Shown here piece by piece: positions 9,077-18,037 of a stretch of 64,000 nucleotides of DNA. The stretch comes from Corallococcus macrosporus DSM 14697 (GTDB taxonomy: Bacteria > Myxococcota > Myxococcia > Myxococcales > Myxococcaceae): assembly GCF_002305895.1 (NCBI RefSeq), contig NZ_CP022203.1, positions 8,590,001 to 8,654,000 of the forward strand. The letters are read 5' to 3'. Positions within the stretch are counted from its first letter, which is position 1. The number at the start of each line of letters is the position of its first letter. The position numbers were made by a program, and so were the translations under genes. The notes below the pieces were generated by a model. That model was not told where the DNA came from. It saw only the letters and a program-made list of their open reading frames with translations, and ran no database searches.

Positions 9077-9248
9077 CCTCTACGCCTTGGTGGCCATCTG
9101 GGAGGCCAATGGTGTCAGTCCCGAGACGTACCTTGTGGACGTCCTGCTGCGCGTGCAGACGAACCCCAACTCGCGCATCGACGACCTGCTGCTCCTCGCG
9201 TGGATGCGCCGTCGCGCAAGGCCCTCCCGTCAGCAGGCTCTCGACTGA
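9060..9248 (+). pseudogene. IS66-family TnpC C-terminal fragment
   Basis: The frame contains GLYALVA, EANGVSP, YLVDVLLRVQT and RIDDLL, which is the conserved tail of IS66-type transposases (usual form AGLYSLVATCEANGVNP...YLADVLLRVQTHP...IDELLP). Only this tail is left; the catalytic part and the partner genes are missing. It belongs to a different IS66 subgroup from the intact copy at 25804-28384. The interval 8985-9370 otherwise holds no gene that I can support. Confidence 0.7.
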
Positions 9249-9370
9249 ACGCGCGACCATCGCCGAGCACAGCCCCGTCCGTCTACAACCCACTCGGCAC
9301 TCCGTCCACCGGACAGCTACGTTCGGCCAGACGAATGATGTCGATGCGGCAAGTTCCGGTGTTGCTCTTG

Positions 9371-9517
9371 CGCGCCCACCGGCCGCAACCCGCTACACCG
9401 CTTTCGAGGCCCGTGCCTCCGTCTGGGCATCCAGGAAGGTTCCCAGCGTGGCATTGACGAGCGCGGGCTCCTCCACGGTGGAGGAGTGCCCGCCGCGCGG
9501 CAGCGTCACCAGGCGTG
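9371..9517 (-). repeat. Right-hand copy of the 146-bp direct repeat
   Basis: It corresponds to the last codons and 3' flank of the intact hydrolase gene. With the copy at 2894-3039 it brackets module A and the transposon debris at 8985-9370. Confidence 0.85.
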
Positions 9518-10220
9518 AGCCGGGGATGAGCCGGTGCAGCCGCTCCGCCTTGGCGGGGACGGTGGCGGTGTCCTCGGCGCCCACGACGATGAGCGTGGGC
9601 ACGCGGATGTGTGGCACCTCGTGGGCCACGCCGCGCCGCTCGATGACGCCGTTGACGGCGCGCCAGATGTCGCGGCGGTTGTCCATGAGGCGCGTGCGCC
9701 AGCGGCTGCGCTCCTCGGCCCGGTTGGGGTCCGTCATGAAGCCGCGGCCGAACATGATGCGCATCACCGGGTCCGCCACCGGGCGCAGGCCCGCCAGGCG
9801 CGCGGTGAGGTTGAGCAGCGTGTAGCGCGGCACGTTGTGCAGGGGCTCCGGGTCCGCGGACGTCTCCATGAGCACCAGCGAGCGCAGCAGGTCCGGCCGC
9901 CGCGCGGCGATGCGCATGCCGACGAAGCCGCCCATGGACAGGCCCACGAAGTGGCAGGGCCCCACGCCCAGCCGCTCGATGAGCGCCACGGCGTCCAGGT
10001 ACACCGTCTCCATGTCGATACAGCGCACCTGCGGCACGAGGCTCTGCCCCTGCCCCCGGTGGTCATAGGCGATGCAGCGGTAGCGTCCGCTCAGCGCCTC
10101 CACCTGCGGGTCGAACAGGCGGCAGCTCCACAACAGCCCATGGCTGAAGACGATGGGCACGCCCGTGCCGCCCGAGTCCTCGAAGTACAGCTCGGTTCTA
10201 TTGACGGTCAGCATCGGCAT
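9393..10220 (-). CDS. Alpha/beta hydrolase
   Basis: A 275-residue alpha/beta-fold hydrolase. It has the oxyanion segment FSHGLLWS near residue 25, YDHRGQGQS near residue 53, the nucleophile elbow GLSMGG near residue 94, the acid in VGAEDTATVP near residue 218 and the catalytic His in GGHSS near residue 247. The triad is therefore complete (Ser, Asp, His). The substrate is not apparent; the sequence fits the esterase/3-oxoadipate enol-lactonase-like group. ATG 10220 and ATG 10214 are both usable. Its 3' end was copied to 2894-3039. Confidence 0.88.
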   Translation of the reverse strand: MPMLTVNRTELYFEDSGGTGVPIVFSHGLLWSCRLFDPQVEALSGRYRCIAYDHRGQGQSLVPQVRCIDMETVYLDAVALIERLGVGPCHFVGLSMGGFVGMRIAARRPDLLRSLVLMETSADPEPLHNVPRYTLLNLTARLAGLRPVADPVMRIMFGRGFMTDPNRAEERSRWRTRLMDNRRDIWRAVNGVIERRGVAHEVPHIRVPTLIVVGAEDTATVPAKAERLHRLIPGSRLVTLPRGGHSSTVEEPALVNATLGTFLDAQTEARASKAV

Positions 10221-10337
10221 GCGTAGCCACCTCCCCGGCGAGCGAGGATAGGCGAGCCCGGCACGGGGACTGCCACGTCCCTTCGCCGGGCCGTTGTCCG
10301 GATGACGTCCCGCTGCCCCCGGGGCGGACGCGGCGGG

Positions 10338-11579
10338 CTACCAGAGGCCCTTGGTTTGAAGCAGCTCGCCCACGTGGCGGGGCTCGGCGCGCCAGGCGGT
10401 GAAGAAGTCCCCGGCGGCGTCAGGCGTCAGGTTCTCCCAGACGAGCTGGCCGGTGTCCTCCTCGCGGCGGCAGCGCACGAAGGTGGAGCGGACCTGCTCG
10501 GGCGAGTCGAAGCTGAGGCTGTCGAGCAGCTCCGGGTTCTGGCTGGTGAGCAGCGCCTGCCGGGGTTCGAGCTGGTCGAGGAGGGCGCGCACCTGCCGGG
10601 GGTGGAAGGCGTGGGCCACCTCGTCCGCGATGACGACGGCGCGGGCATGGGCCAGGTAGTGGAGGAAGGCCACCAGGCGCTTCTGGCCGTAGCCGAGCTG
10701 CTTCGCGGAGATGCGCTGGCCCGCGGCGGTGACGAAGCAGAGCTCCAGGTGGCCCAGCGTCAGCGTCTCGTACTTGCCCTGGGGCTGCGTCTCCAGCGGG
10801 GACAGGAGCGCCTCGGCGGACGCGAAGCCGAGCAGCCGGGCCGCGTCGCGCAGGAAGGGGACGTTCTCCGAGGCCAGCACGTAGCGGGCGGCGCCCCACT
10901 GCGCGGCGGCGACCTTGCGCAGGCCGTCGAGCAGGTCCTCCGACGCCACGCCCGTGCCCGTGGCGAGCACGCCCTCGGCGCGCCGGGACAGCCGCAGCTC
11001 GGCCTGCCAGAGCTGGTCGAAGTGGGCGAGCCCTTCATCGAAGCGGCGGAGGTCGGCCTGGGCGGAGACCTCACGCGCCATGGCGAGCATCGGCTCGACG
11101 GCGGCGGTGCCCTCGCCCGTCTTCTCCACCCACGCGATGCCGCCCGTCATCAGGACGAGCCAGAGCCGACCACCGACTTCGGGGGCGATGCGCTCATGCA
11201 CGACGTCGGAGGTGTCGTCCTCGCGGGAGACGCGGAGCTGCGGGCCCTCACGGTGGATGACCAGGGGCCACGCCATGTCACGCGGGGCCACGGTGATGTC
11301 CATGGACAGGCCACCCGCGCCGTCCGCGCCCGTGGGCACGTTGCGCACATGCACGGTGATGCGGCCGGTGTCCGCGGCCAGCGCATATTCCAGGTCGAAG
11401 GCCTCGTGCCGCAGCGGCGTGAAGTCCGAGCTGACCACGGCGGCGGCGAGGTCCATCAGCGTGGACTTCCCGGTGCCGTTCTCTCCAAGCAGCACGTTGA
11501 GGGACGGGCTGAAGAGCAACCGCGTCCCGGGCTTCACGGAGCGGAACTGGCGGACCTGGAGCCACTGGAGCTTGAGCAT
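10338..11579 (-). CDS. RecF/SMC-like ATP-binding protein
   Basis: A 413-residue ATPase of the AAA_15/AAA_21 type. The start LQVRQFRSVKPG and Walker A LLGENGTGKST (about residues 30-42) are followed by a long helical middle, a signature-like segment (LGYGQKRLVAFLHYL) and Walker B AVVIADEVAHAFHP, then a His-switch-like LLTSQNPELLD. Such stand-alone proteins act in DNA repair or as the ATPase of defence systems. Here there is no recognisable nuclease or partner beside it, so the role is open. It is separated from the hydrolase gene by about 117 bases. Confidence 0.8.
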   Translation of the reverse strand: MLKLQWLQVRQFRSVKPGTRLLFSPSLNVLLGENGTGKSTLMDLAAAVVSSDFTPLRHEAFDLEYALAADTGRITVHVRNVPTGADGAGGLSMDITVAPRDMAWPLVIHREGPQLRVSREDDTSDVVHERIAPEVGGRLWLVLMTGGIAWVEKTGEGTAAVEPMLAMAREVSAQADLRRFDEGLAHFDQLWQAELRLSRRAEGVLATGTGVASEDLLDGLRKVAAAQWGAARYVLASENVPFLRDAARLLGFASAEALLSPLETQPQGKYETLTLGHLELCFVTAAGQRISAKQLGYGQKRLVAFLHYLAHARAVVIADEVAHAFHPRQVRALLDQLEPRQALLTSQNPELLDSLSFDSPEQVRSTFVRCRREEDTGQLVWENLTPDAAGDFFTAWRAEPRHVGELLQTKGLW

Positions 11580-11613
11580 CAGCCGGGAGACTGGCCCCGG
11601 GGGTGCTCCAGCG

Positions 11614-11917
11614 TCAACTCACGCCGCACGGCGGCATGTTCTCCCGGGGCTCCCAGATGGGCCGGCGCTGGTCCACCCACGCGAACACCTTGTTGGACCA
11701 GAAGCTGGCCATGGTCAGCGTCACGCGGCGCCCGGTCTCGACATGGACGATGTCCCACTGGTCCGCGTCATTCCGGGCCCGGGTAGGGAAGCGGCGCGCC
11801 CAGCCGCTCCGAGAGCGACCGGAGCACCTCGGCGGTCGCAGGCGGATGGAAGGTCACCTCCAGGCCTCGAGCGGCGCTCCGCTTGTCGAGCGCACGGCGA
11901 AACTCCTCCACCCTCAT
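11614..11917 (-). pseudogene. Small frameshifted gene
   Basis: Two protein-like halves lie in different frames on the minus strand. The first (ATG 11917 to a stop at 11768) reads MRVEEFRRALDKRS and LRSLSERLGAPLPYP. The second, ending at 11614, reads DQWDIVHVETGRRVTL, ASFWSNKVFAWVDQ and a final CGVS. The total length is not a multiple of three, which fits one gene of about 100 codons broken by a frameshift. The N-terminal half loosely resembles a SMI1/KNR4-type start, but I would not name the family. A sequencing error is also possible. Confidence 0.5.
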
Positions 11918-12122
11918 TCCGGCTCCCTCGCAGCATGGGAAGGGCGCAAGGATGCATCATCAACTGGAAGCCCTGCCAGTCCCGCTGTCCACGCCCGCGC
12001 AGTCGCACCGCCCTCGGAGGCCGGGCATGACAGCAGCCCTGTCCCACGGGCTGCCTGTCCTGCCCGTCTTCATGCACTGACACGCAGCTCCGTCCCTTTT
12101 TCTGTCCACCAGACGCAGGGCA

Positions 12123-12147
12123 GCCCTGGCGGCCGTGGTGCCAGGGC
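12123..12147. promoter_or_regulatory. Perfect inverted repeat before the efflux operon
   Basis: GCCCTGGC and GCCAGGGC form an 8-bp perfect stem around a 9-base centre, 30 bases upstream of the TolC-family start codon. The position suits a repressor operator (TetR-like regulators often control RND pumps) or a hairpin in the 5' leader. No regulator gene is adjacent, so this is only a candidate. Confidence 0.35.
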
Positions 12148-12177
12148 AACGCGCTTCCTACCTGTGCGCGCGCTCCC

Positions 12178-13644
12178 ATGAATGCCCTGCTGCTCGCAGC
12201 CCTGTTGTCCCACTCCAGCCTCCTGCTGGCCCAGACGGGCTCCGGCACCGACGCGGGCGTGGAGCCCCGCGCGCCCGCGCTCTCCCAGGAGACACCCGAG
12301 CCGCCCCAGTTCCCCGTCTCCGACCCGCTGCTGGAGCCCGTCGCTCCGGCCGCCCGACAGGTGGCGACCTGGGAGGAGGCGGTGCAACTGCTGCGTCAGC
12401 GCTCCACCCGCCTGTACACCGCGCTCGCCCAGGTGGAGGCCGCGGCGGGCGCCCAGCGCATCGCCCTGGCCGCGCTGCTGCCCACGCTCACCGGCACCGT
12501 CTCCGTCCAGCACAACGTGCTCAACCCCGACGCGACGCCGCTCCTCGGCGGCGGCGGTGGGGGCGGCGGCGTGGGAGGTGGCATCGGCGGGGGCATTGGC
12601 GACGGCGCCGGGGGCGCCCAGACCCCCGCCCTCACCCGCCCGCCCTTCCTGGGACTGCTGAACGCCACCCAGCCCCTGTTCAGCCTCCCCGCCATCATCG
12701 CGCTGGGCACCGCGCGCGAGGCCCGGCGCACCGCCAACCTGTCGCTGGCGGAGACGCGGCGCCAGCTCACCAGCGCGCTGGCCCAGTCGCTGGTGCGCGT
12801 CTCCGCGCAGGAGCGTCTATCGGAGGTCAACCGCGTCAACCTCCGCACCGCCCTGGAGCGGCAGGCCCTCACCGAGCGCCGCTTCGAGCTGGGCGCGGGC
12901 ACGCGGCTGGACGTGGTGCGCGTGCAGCAGGACACGGAGACGGCGCGCAACCTCGTCGTCCTGGGGGACGAGGACCTGCGCAAGGCCCGCGAGACGCTGG
13001 GACTGGTGCTGGGCATCCCCCAGGGCGTGGGCCTGGCCCGGGGCGTCCAGCTCGAGTCCCTGCTCCAGCACGCGCGCCAGGTCTGCCAGCGCCTGGAGTC
13101 GCTCGACCGGCGCGCGGACCTCGCGGTGGCGCGCTCGCGGCGCACGCTGGCGGAACGGCAGGTCTCGCAGGTGAAGTCGCTGTATGCCCCGACGCTGGCG
13201 TTGACGAGCACCACCCTGGCCCTCACCGTGGAGGATGGCTTCGTCACCGTGCCGGTGTGGAACATCGGCGCCAGCCTGGTGCTGCCCTTCTGGGACGGCG
13301 GCGCGCGCGAGGGCCAGCTCCGGCAGACGCGCGCGAACCTGGAGGTGGCCAGGCAGGGCCTGCTGGAGCTGGAGCGCACGGCCTCGGTGGAGGTGCTGCA
13401 GGCCCGGCGCGCCGTGGAGGTAGCGTCCACGGCCGCGCGCATCGCGGGGCGGGGCCGCGCCCTGGCCGAGGAGAACGACCGGCTCACCCGGCGCAGCTTC
13501 GAGGTGGGCACGGGCACCAGCCTGGAGCTCATCCAGACGGCGGCGGACCTCCGCCAGGCGGAGCTGGCGCTGGTGCTGCGCGAGTTCGAGCTGGAGCAGG
13601 CGCGGGTGGCGGCGTTTCTCGCGGAGGCGGCATGCGACTGGTGA
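12178..13644 (+). CDS. TolC-family outer membrane efflux protein
   Basis: A 488-residue outer-membrane factor that forms the exit duct of a tripartite pump. Residues 1-19 are the signal peptide. The body shows the two long TolC-type coiled halves with the usual TERRFELGAGTRLDVVRVQQD and TRRSFEVGTGTSLELIQTAAD repeats (each RxFxxGxGTxLxxxxxQ). Between about residues 121 and 144 there is a glycine-rich insertion with runs of Gly, unusual in this family and probably at a periplasmic or surface loop. It overlaps the adaptor gene by 13 bases. It works with the two following genes. Confidence 0.9.
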   Translation: MNALLLAALLSHSSLLLAQTGSGTDAGVEPRAPALSQETPEPPQFPVSDPLLEPVAPAARQVATWEEAVQLLRQRSTRLYTALAQVEAAAGAQRIALAALLPTLTGTVSVQHNVLNPDATPLLGGGGGGGGVGGGIGGGIGDGAGGAQTPALTRPPFLGLLNATQPLFSLPAIIALGTAREARRTANLSLAETRRQLTSALAQSLVRVSAQERLSEVNRVNLRTALERQALTERRFELGAGTRLDVVRVQQDTETARNLVVLGDEDLRKARETLGLVLGIPQGVGLARGVQLESLLQHARQVCQRLESLDRRADLAVARSRRTLAERQVSQVKSLYAPTLALTSTTLALTVEDGFVTVPVWNIGASLVLPFWDGGAREGQLRQTRANLEVARQGLLELERTASVEVLQARRAVEVASTAARIAGRGRALAEENDRLTRRSFEVGTGTSLELIQTAADLRQAELALVLREFELEQARVAAFLAEAACDW

Positions 13645-14789
13645 GGGCGTGGCGCCTGGGACTCGCCGGGCTGCTCCTCGCGGGCTGCCACTCGCAGGGC
13701 GACCCGGGGCCGCAAGGCGGACAGCAGGCCGCGAGCCAGGCCATGCCCGTGGAGGTGGAGCGCCTGACCCCCGGCGAGGTGCGCGAGGCCAACGAGTACC
13801 TGGGCGCGCTCGTCTCCCGCACCAGCATCACCGTCTATCCGCAGGTCGCCGGCTACGTGAAGTCGATTCCGCTCTCGCCAGGGGCCCGCGTCGAGCGAGG
13901 CGACGTCCTGCTCGTGGTGGACCCCCGGCAGCAGAGCGCGGGCCTGCGCGCCACCCAGGCGCAGCGGGCCGCCGCCGTGGCCCAGCGGGAGTACGCCCAG
14001 CAGACGCGCGAGCGCAGCGAGCAACTGCTGAAGGAAGGCCTCCAGAGCCGCCAGGACTACGACCAGGCGGTGGCGCAGGCGCTGCAAGCCGAGGCCAGCG
14101 CGCGCGCCATCGAGGCCCAGGTGCAGGCCCAGGAGGTCCAGCTCGGCTTCTACGAGGTGAGCGCGCCCTTCGCGGGCACCGTGGGGGACTACCCGGTGAA
14201 CGTGGGCGACTTCGTGACGCCGCAGACGGCGCTCACCACGCTGGACCAGAGCGACACGCTGGAGGTGTCCGTGCAGGTCCCCGTCGAGCGGGCACGCACC
14301 GTCCGGGTGGGCACCACGCCGGTGGAGGTGCTGGACTCCGCGGGCCGGCTCGTGGTGTCCGCGCCGGTGTTCTTCGTGGCGCCCATGCCCAACGCCTCCA
14401 CGCAGTTGGTGGAGGTGCGAAGCGCCTTCGAGAACACCGTGGGCCTGCGCGCCGGGCAGTTGGTGCGCGCCCGGGTCGTCTACGCCACCCGCGAGGCGCT
14501 GCGCGTCCCCACCGCCGCCGTCACCCGCATCAGCAGCCAGTCCTTCGTCTTCGTGGCGCGGGACTCGGACGGGGGCACCGTGGCGCAGCGGGCGCCGGTG
14601 AGCCTGGGGCTCGTCTCCGGCAATGACTACGAGGTGACGGGCGGCCTGGACGCGGGCACCCGCGTGGTGCTCAGCGGCATCCAGATGCTGCGCGACGGCC
14701 AGCCCATCCAGCCCCAGGCGCCTTCACGCAGGCCGGCCCCGGGCGTGGGCGGCAGCGGCTCCGACGGCGGCACGCCACCGGCACGGTGA
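13632..14789 (+). CDS. RND efflux periplasmic adaptor (MFP) lipoprotein
   Basis: A 385-residue membrane-fusion protein. The lipobox LLLAGC gives acylated Cys18. Then come the first lipoyl half ([29 protein letters not shown], residues about 65-95), a helical hairpin rich in Gln and Ala, the second lipoyl half ([18 protein letters not shown]) and beta-barrel/MP domains. The Pro/Gly-rich C-terminus is a low-complexity tail. The ATG at 13632 lies inside the end of the TolC gene, so the two are translationally coupled. It bridges the pump at 14799-17960 and the outer-membrane duct. Confidence 0.9.
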   Translation: MRLVRAWRLGLAGLLLAGCHSQGDPGPQGGQQAASQAMPVEVERLTPGEVREANEYLGALVSRTSITVYPQVAGYVKSIPLSPGARVERGDVLLVVDPRQQSAGLRATQAQRAAAVAQREYAQQTRERSEQLLKEGLQSRQDYDQAVAQALQAEASARAIEAQVQAQEVQLGFYEVSAPFAGTVGDYPVNVGDFVTPQTALTTLDQSDTLEVSVQVPVERARTVRVGTTPVEVLDSAGRLVVSAPVFFVAPMPNASTQLVEVRSAFENTVGLRAGQLVRARVVYATREALRVPTAAVTRISSQSFVFVARDSDGGTVAQRAPVSLGLVSGNDYEVTGGLDAGTRVVLSGIQMLRDGQPIQPQAPSRRPAPGVGGSGSDGGTPPAR

Positions 14790-14798
14790 GAGGGCGCC

Positions 14799-17700
14799 AT
14801 GTTCACGGACTTCTTCATCCGCCGTCCCGTCTTCTCCAGCGTGGTGTCCATCATCATCACCCTGGTGGGGGCCATCTCCATCCCCACCCTGCCCGTCGAG
14901 CAGTACCCGGACCTGTCCCTGCCGGTGGTGCAGGTGACGGCGACGTACATCGGCGCCTCCGCGGAGACGGTGGAGAGCGCCGTCACCACCGTGCTGGAGC
15001 GGCAGCTCAACGGCGTGGAGGGCATGCGCTACATCGCCTCCACCAGCAGCAACACGGGCGTGAGCACCATCACCGTCACGTTCGACCAGGACCGCGACCT
15101 GGACATCGCCGCGGTGGACGTCCAGAACCGCGTGGCCACCGCGTCCGCGCAGCTCCCCGCCGCGGTCAACGCGCTGGGCATCACCATCACCAAGGCGCAG
15201 ACGCAGTTGCTCATCGCCTTCGGCCTGTTCGACGAGGAGAACCGCTACGAGACGGGCTTCCTCAGCAACTACGCGGACGTCTTCATCCGGGACGCCCTGC
15301 TGCGGGTGAATGGCGTGGGCGACGTGCGCATCTTCGGCGAGCGGCGCTTCGCCATGCGGCTGTGGCTGGACCCCACGCAGTTGGCGCGGCGCGGGCTGGC
15401 CGCCACGGACGTCGTCAATGCCCTGCGCGCGCAGAACGTGCAGGTGGGCGCCGGACAGGTGGGCCAGCCGCCCGCGCCCCCGGGCCAGACGTACCAGTTC
15501 ACGGTGCGCGTGCTGGGGCAGCTCACCTCGGCGGCGGAGTTCAACGACCTCGTGGTGCAGCCGGGGCCGGACGGCTCGCTGGTGCGGCTGAAGGACGTGG
15601 GCCGCGCGGAGCTGGGCGCGGAGAACTACGGACAGCTCCTGCGCTTCAACGGCCGCGAGGCCGTGGGCCTGGGCATCTTCCAGCTCCCCGGCTCCAACGC
15701 GCTGGACGTGCGCGAGGGCGTCGTCGCCGAGCTGGAGCGGCTCAAGGGCAACTTCCCGCCGGGCATGCGCTACCAGCGCGCCTTCGACACCACGGCGGCG
15801 GTGCAGGCCTCCATCGAGGAGGTGCTGGTGACGCTGGGCGAGGCCATCTTCCTGGTGGTGCTGGTCATCTTCGTCTTCCTGCACGGCTGGCGCAGCGTGC
15901 TGGTGGTGGCCACCACGCTGCCCGTGTCCCTGGTGGGCACCTTCCTCTTCGTCAACGCGTTCGGCTTCTCCATCAACACGCTGACGCTCTTCGGCCTCAC
16001 GCTGGCCACGGGCCTGGTGGTGGATGACGCCATCATCGTCATCGAGAACGTCGAGCGCACCATGGCGCAGGACAACGTGGGCCCCCGCGAGGCCACCCAC
16101 CGGGGCATGAAGCAGGTGGCCGGCGCGCTGGTGGCCATTGCCCTGGTGCTGTCCGCCGTCTTCGTGCCGGTGTCCTTCTTCCCCGGCACCACCGGCATCA
16201 TCTACCAGCAGTTCGCGCTCACGCTGGCCTTCTCCATCAGCCTGTCCGCGCTGGTGGCGCTCACGCTGTCCCCCGCGCTGTGCGCCCTCCTGCTGCGCCC
16301 CCACGAAGGCCAGAAGTGGAAGGCCTTCCGCATGTTCGACCGGGCGCTCGACGCGTTCCGCGACGCCTACGGGCGGCTGCTGGCGAAGCTCATCGGTCCG
16401 CTGCGCTGGCCGGTGGTCCTCGCCTTCGTCCTGTGCCTGGCGGGCACCGTGCTGATGTACCGGCTCACGCCCACCGGCTTCATCCCGGGCGAGGACCAGG
16501 GCTATCTCATCGTCGCCGTGCAGGGCCCGGAGGGCACGTCGCTGGACTACACGCGCAACGTGCTGCTCCAGGCGGAGCAGGTGCTGCGGCAGCAGCCGGA
16601 GGTGGCGGACATCTTCACCGTGGGCGGCTTCTCGCTGCTGGGCACGGGCGTCAACTACGGCACCCTCTTCGTCAACCTGCACCCGTGGGACGAGCGCAAG
16701 CGGCCGGAGCAGAGCGTGGCGGGGCTGGTGGAGCGCCTGCGGCGCCCGCTGACGGCCATTGGCGGCGCGCGCGTGCTGCCCTTCGAGCCCCCCGCCATCC
16801 GCGGCGTGGGCAGCGTGGGCGGCTTCGAGTTCGTGCTGGAGGACCAGCAGGGAGGGCGCTCGCTCGCCCAGCTCGCGCGGACGACGGACCTGCTGGTGGG
16901 CGCGGCCAGCCAGGACCCGGGCCTGCGCGGCGTCTTCTCCTCCTTCACCGCGAACACGCCGCTGCTGGACGTGCAGGTGGACCGGGAGAAGGCCCTGGCC
17001 ATGGGCGTGCCGCTGGATGGCGTCTTCTCCACGCTGCAAGTCTACCTGGGCAGCCAGTACGTGAATGACTTCACCTTCGCCAGCCGCGTGTACCGCGTGT
17101 ACGTGCAGGCGGCCACGCCCTTCCGCAACGAGCCGCGCGACATCGACGCGCTCTATGTCCGCTCCGCGCGGGGGGAGATGGTGCCGCTGGAGTCAGTGGT
17201 GAAGGTGACGCCCATCACCAGCGCGCAGAACATCCAGCACTACAACCTGTACCGCTCGGCGACCCTCAACGGGCAGGCCGCGCCGGGCACCAGCTCCGGG
17301 CAGGCCCTGGACGCGATGGAGGCGGTGGCGCGCAAGACGCTGCCCGTGGGCTACACCTTCGAATGGACGGGCCTGTCCCAGGAGCAGAAGGAGGCGGGGC
17401 GCAGCGTGCTCATCATCTTCGGGCTGGGCATCGTCTTCGTCTTCCTGGTGCTGGCCGCGCAGTACGAGAGCTTCGCCCTGCCCCTGGTCATCCTGCTGGG
17501 CGTCCCGGTGGCCATGCTGGGCGCGCTGGGGCTGCAGAACCTGCGCGGCCTCCAGAACGACGTGTTCTGCCAGGTGGGGCTCGTCATGCTGGTGGGGCTG
17601 GCCAGCAAGAACGCCATCCTCATCGTCGAGTTCGCCGAGCAGCTCCGCCACGAAGGCCGGAGCGTCGGGGACGCCGCCATCCACGCCGCGCAGACGCGCC

Positions 17701-17960
17701 TGCGCCCCATCCTGATGACGTCCTTCGCGTTCCTCATGGGCGTGGTGCCGCTGATGCTGGCCTCGGGCGCGGGCGCCTCCGCGCGCAAGTCCCTGGGCAC
17801 CACCGTGTTCGGCGGGATGCTGCTGTCCACCTTCGTGAACCTCATCTTCATCCCCGTGCTGTACGTGGTGCTGGAGGCCGCCCGGGAACGCGTCCGCCGG
17901 CACGGCGGCGTCGGCACGCCGCCGCCCGCCGTCCGCCCACCGGAGCCCCAGGCCCCCTGA
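14799..17960 (+). CDS. RND-family (HAE1) multidrug efflux transporter
   Basis: A 1053-residue inner-membrane pump of the normal AcrB/MexB length. The start FFIRRPVFSSVVSIIITLVGAI is TM1. The TM4 proton-relay motif is present (GLVVDDAIIVIENVER with paired Asp), as is the second repeat's SKNAILIVEFAEQL. Both large periplasmic porter loops are there. It starts 9 bases after the adaptor stop with a GAGAGGG Shine-Dalgarno. The substrate cannot be read from sequence. It forms the operon 12178-17960 with TolC and adaptor. Confidence 0.95.
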   Translation: MFTDFFIRRPVFSSVVSIIITLVGAISIPTLPVEQYPDLSLPVVQVTATYIGASAETVESAVTTVLERQLNGVEGMRYIASTSSNTGVSTITVTFDQDRDLDIAAVDVQNRVATASAQLPAAVNALGITITKAQTQLLIAFGLFDEENRYETGFLSNYADVFIRDALLRVNGVGDVRIFGERRFAMRLWLDPTQLARRGLAATDVVNALRAQNVQVGAGQVGQPPAPPGQTYQFTVRVLGQLTSAAEFNDLVVQPGPDGSLVRLKDVGRAELGAENYGQLLRFNGREAVGLGIFQLPGSNALDVREGVVAELERLKGNFPPGMRYQRAFDTTAAVQASIEEVLVTLGEAIFLVVLVIFVFLHGWRSVLVVATTLPVSLVGTFLFVNAFGFSINTLTLFGLTLATGLVVDDAIIVIENVERTMAQDNVGPREATHRGMKQVAGALVAIALVLSAVFVPVSFFPGTTGIIYQQFALTLAFSISLSALVALTLSPALCALLLRPHEGQKWKAFRMFDRALDAFRDAYGRLLAKLIGPLRWPVVLAFVLCLAGTVLMYRLTPTGFIPGEDQGYLIVAVQGPEGTSLDYTRNVLLQAEQVLRQQPEVADIFTVGGFSLLGTGVNYGTLFVNLHPWDERKRPEQSVAGLVERLRRPLTAIGGARVLPFEPPAIRGVGSVGGFEFVLEDQQGGRSLAQLARTTDLLVGAASQDPGLRGVFSSFTANTPLLDVQVDREKALAMGVPLDGVFSTLQVYLGSQYVNDFTFASRVYRVYVQAATPFRNEPRDIDALYVRSARGEMVPLESVVKVTPITSAQNIQHYNLYRSATLNGQAAPGTSSGQALDAMEAVARKTLPVGYTFEWTGLSQEQKEAGRSVLIIFGLGIVFVFLVLAAQYESFALPLVILLGVPVAMLGALGLQNLRGLQNDVFCQVGLVMLVGLASKNAILIVEFAEQLRHEGRSVGDAAIHAAQTRLRPILMTSFAFLMGVVPLMLASGAGASARKSLGTTVFGGMLLSTFVNLIFIPVLYVVLEAARERVRRHGGVGTPPPAVRPPEPQAP

Positions 17961-18000
17961 CACCCTGAGTGCTGGTCAGGAGGCTGGGGCCCCCCTGTAT

Positions 18001-18021
18001 GCCCCGTTGAAGGGGCTTCGT
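18001..18021 (+). terminator. Weak hairpin after the RND operon
   Basis: GCCCC-GTTGAA-GGGGC forms a 5-bp stem with a 6-base loop, followed by TTCGTT. It lies between the pump stop (17960) and the patatin start (18038). The T-tract is poor, so it may be only partial termination or chance. Confidence 0.35.
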
Positions 18022-18037
18022 TATCCTGCGGGGTGCC

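Noticed and set aside
14724-17039. A 771-codon minus-strand frame opposite the RND pump gene
   Set aside because: It is the His/Arg/Gln-rich mirror of a GC-rich gene. The plus strand encodes a complete, recognisable pump.
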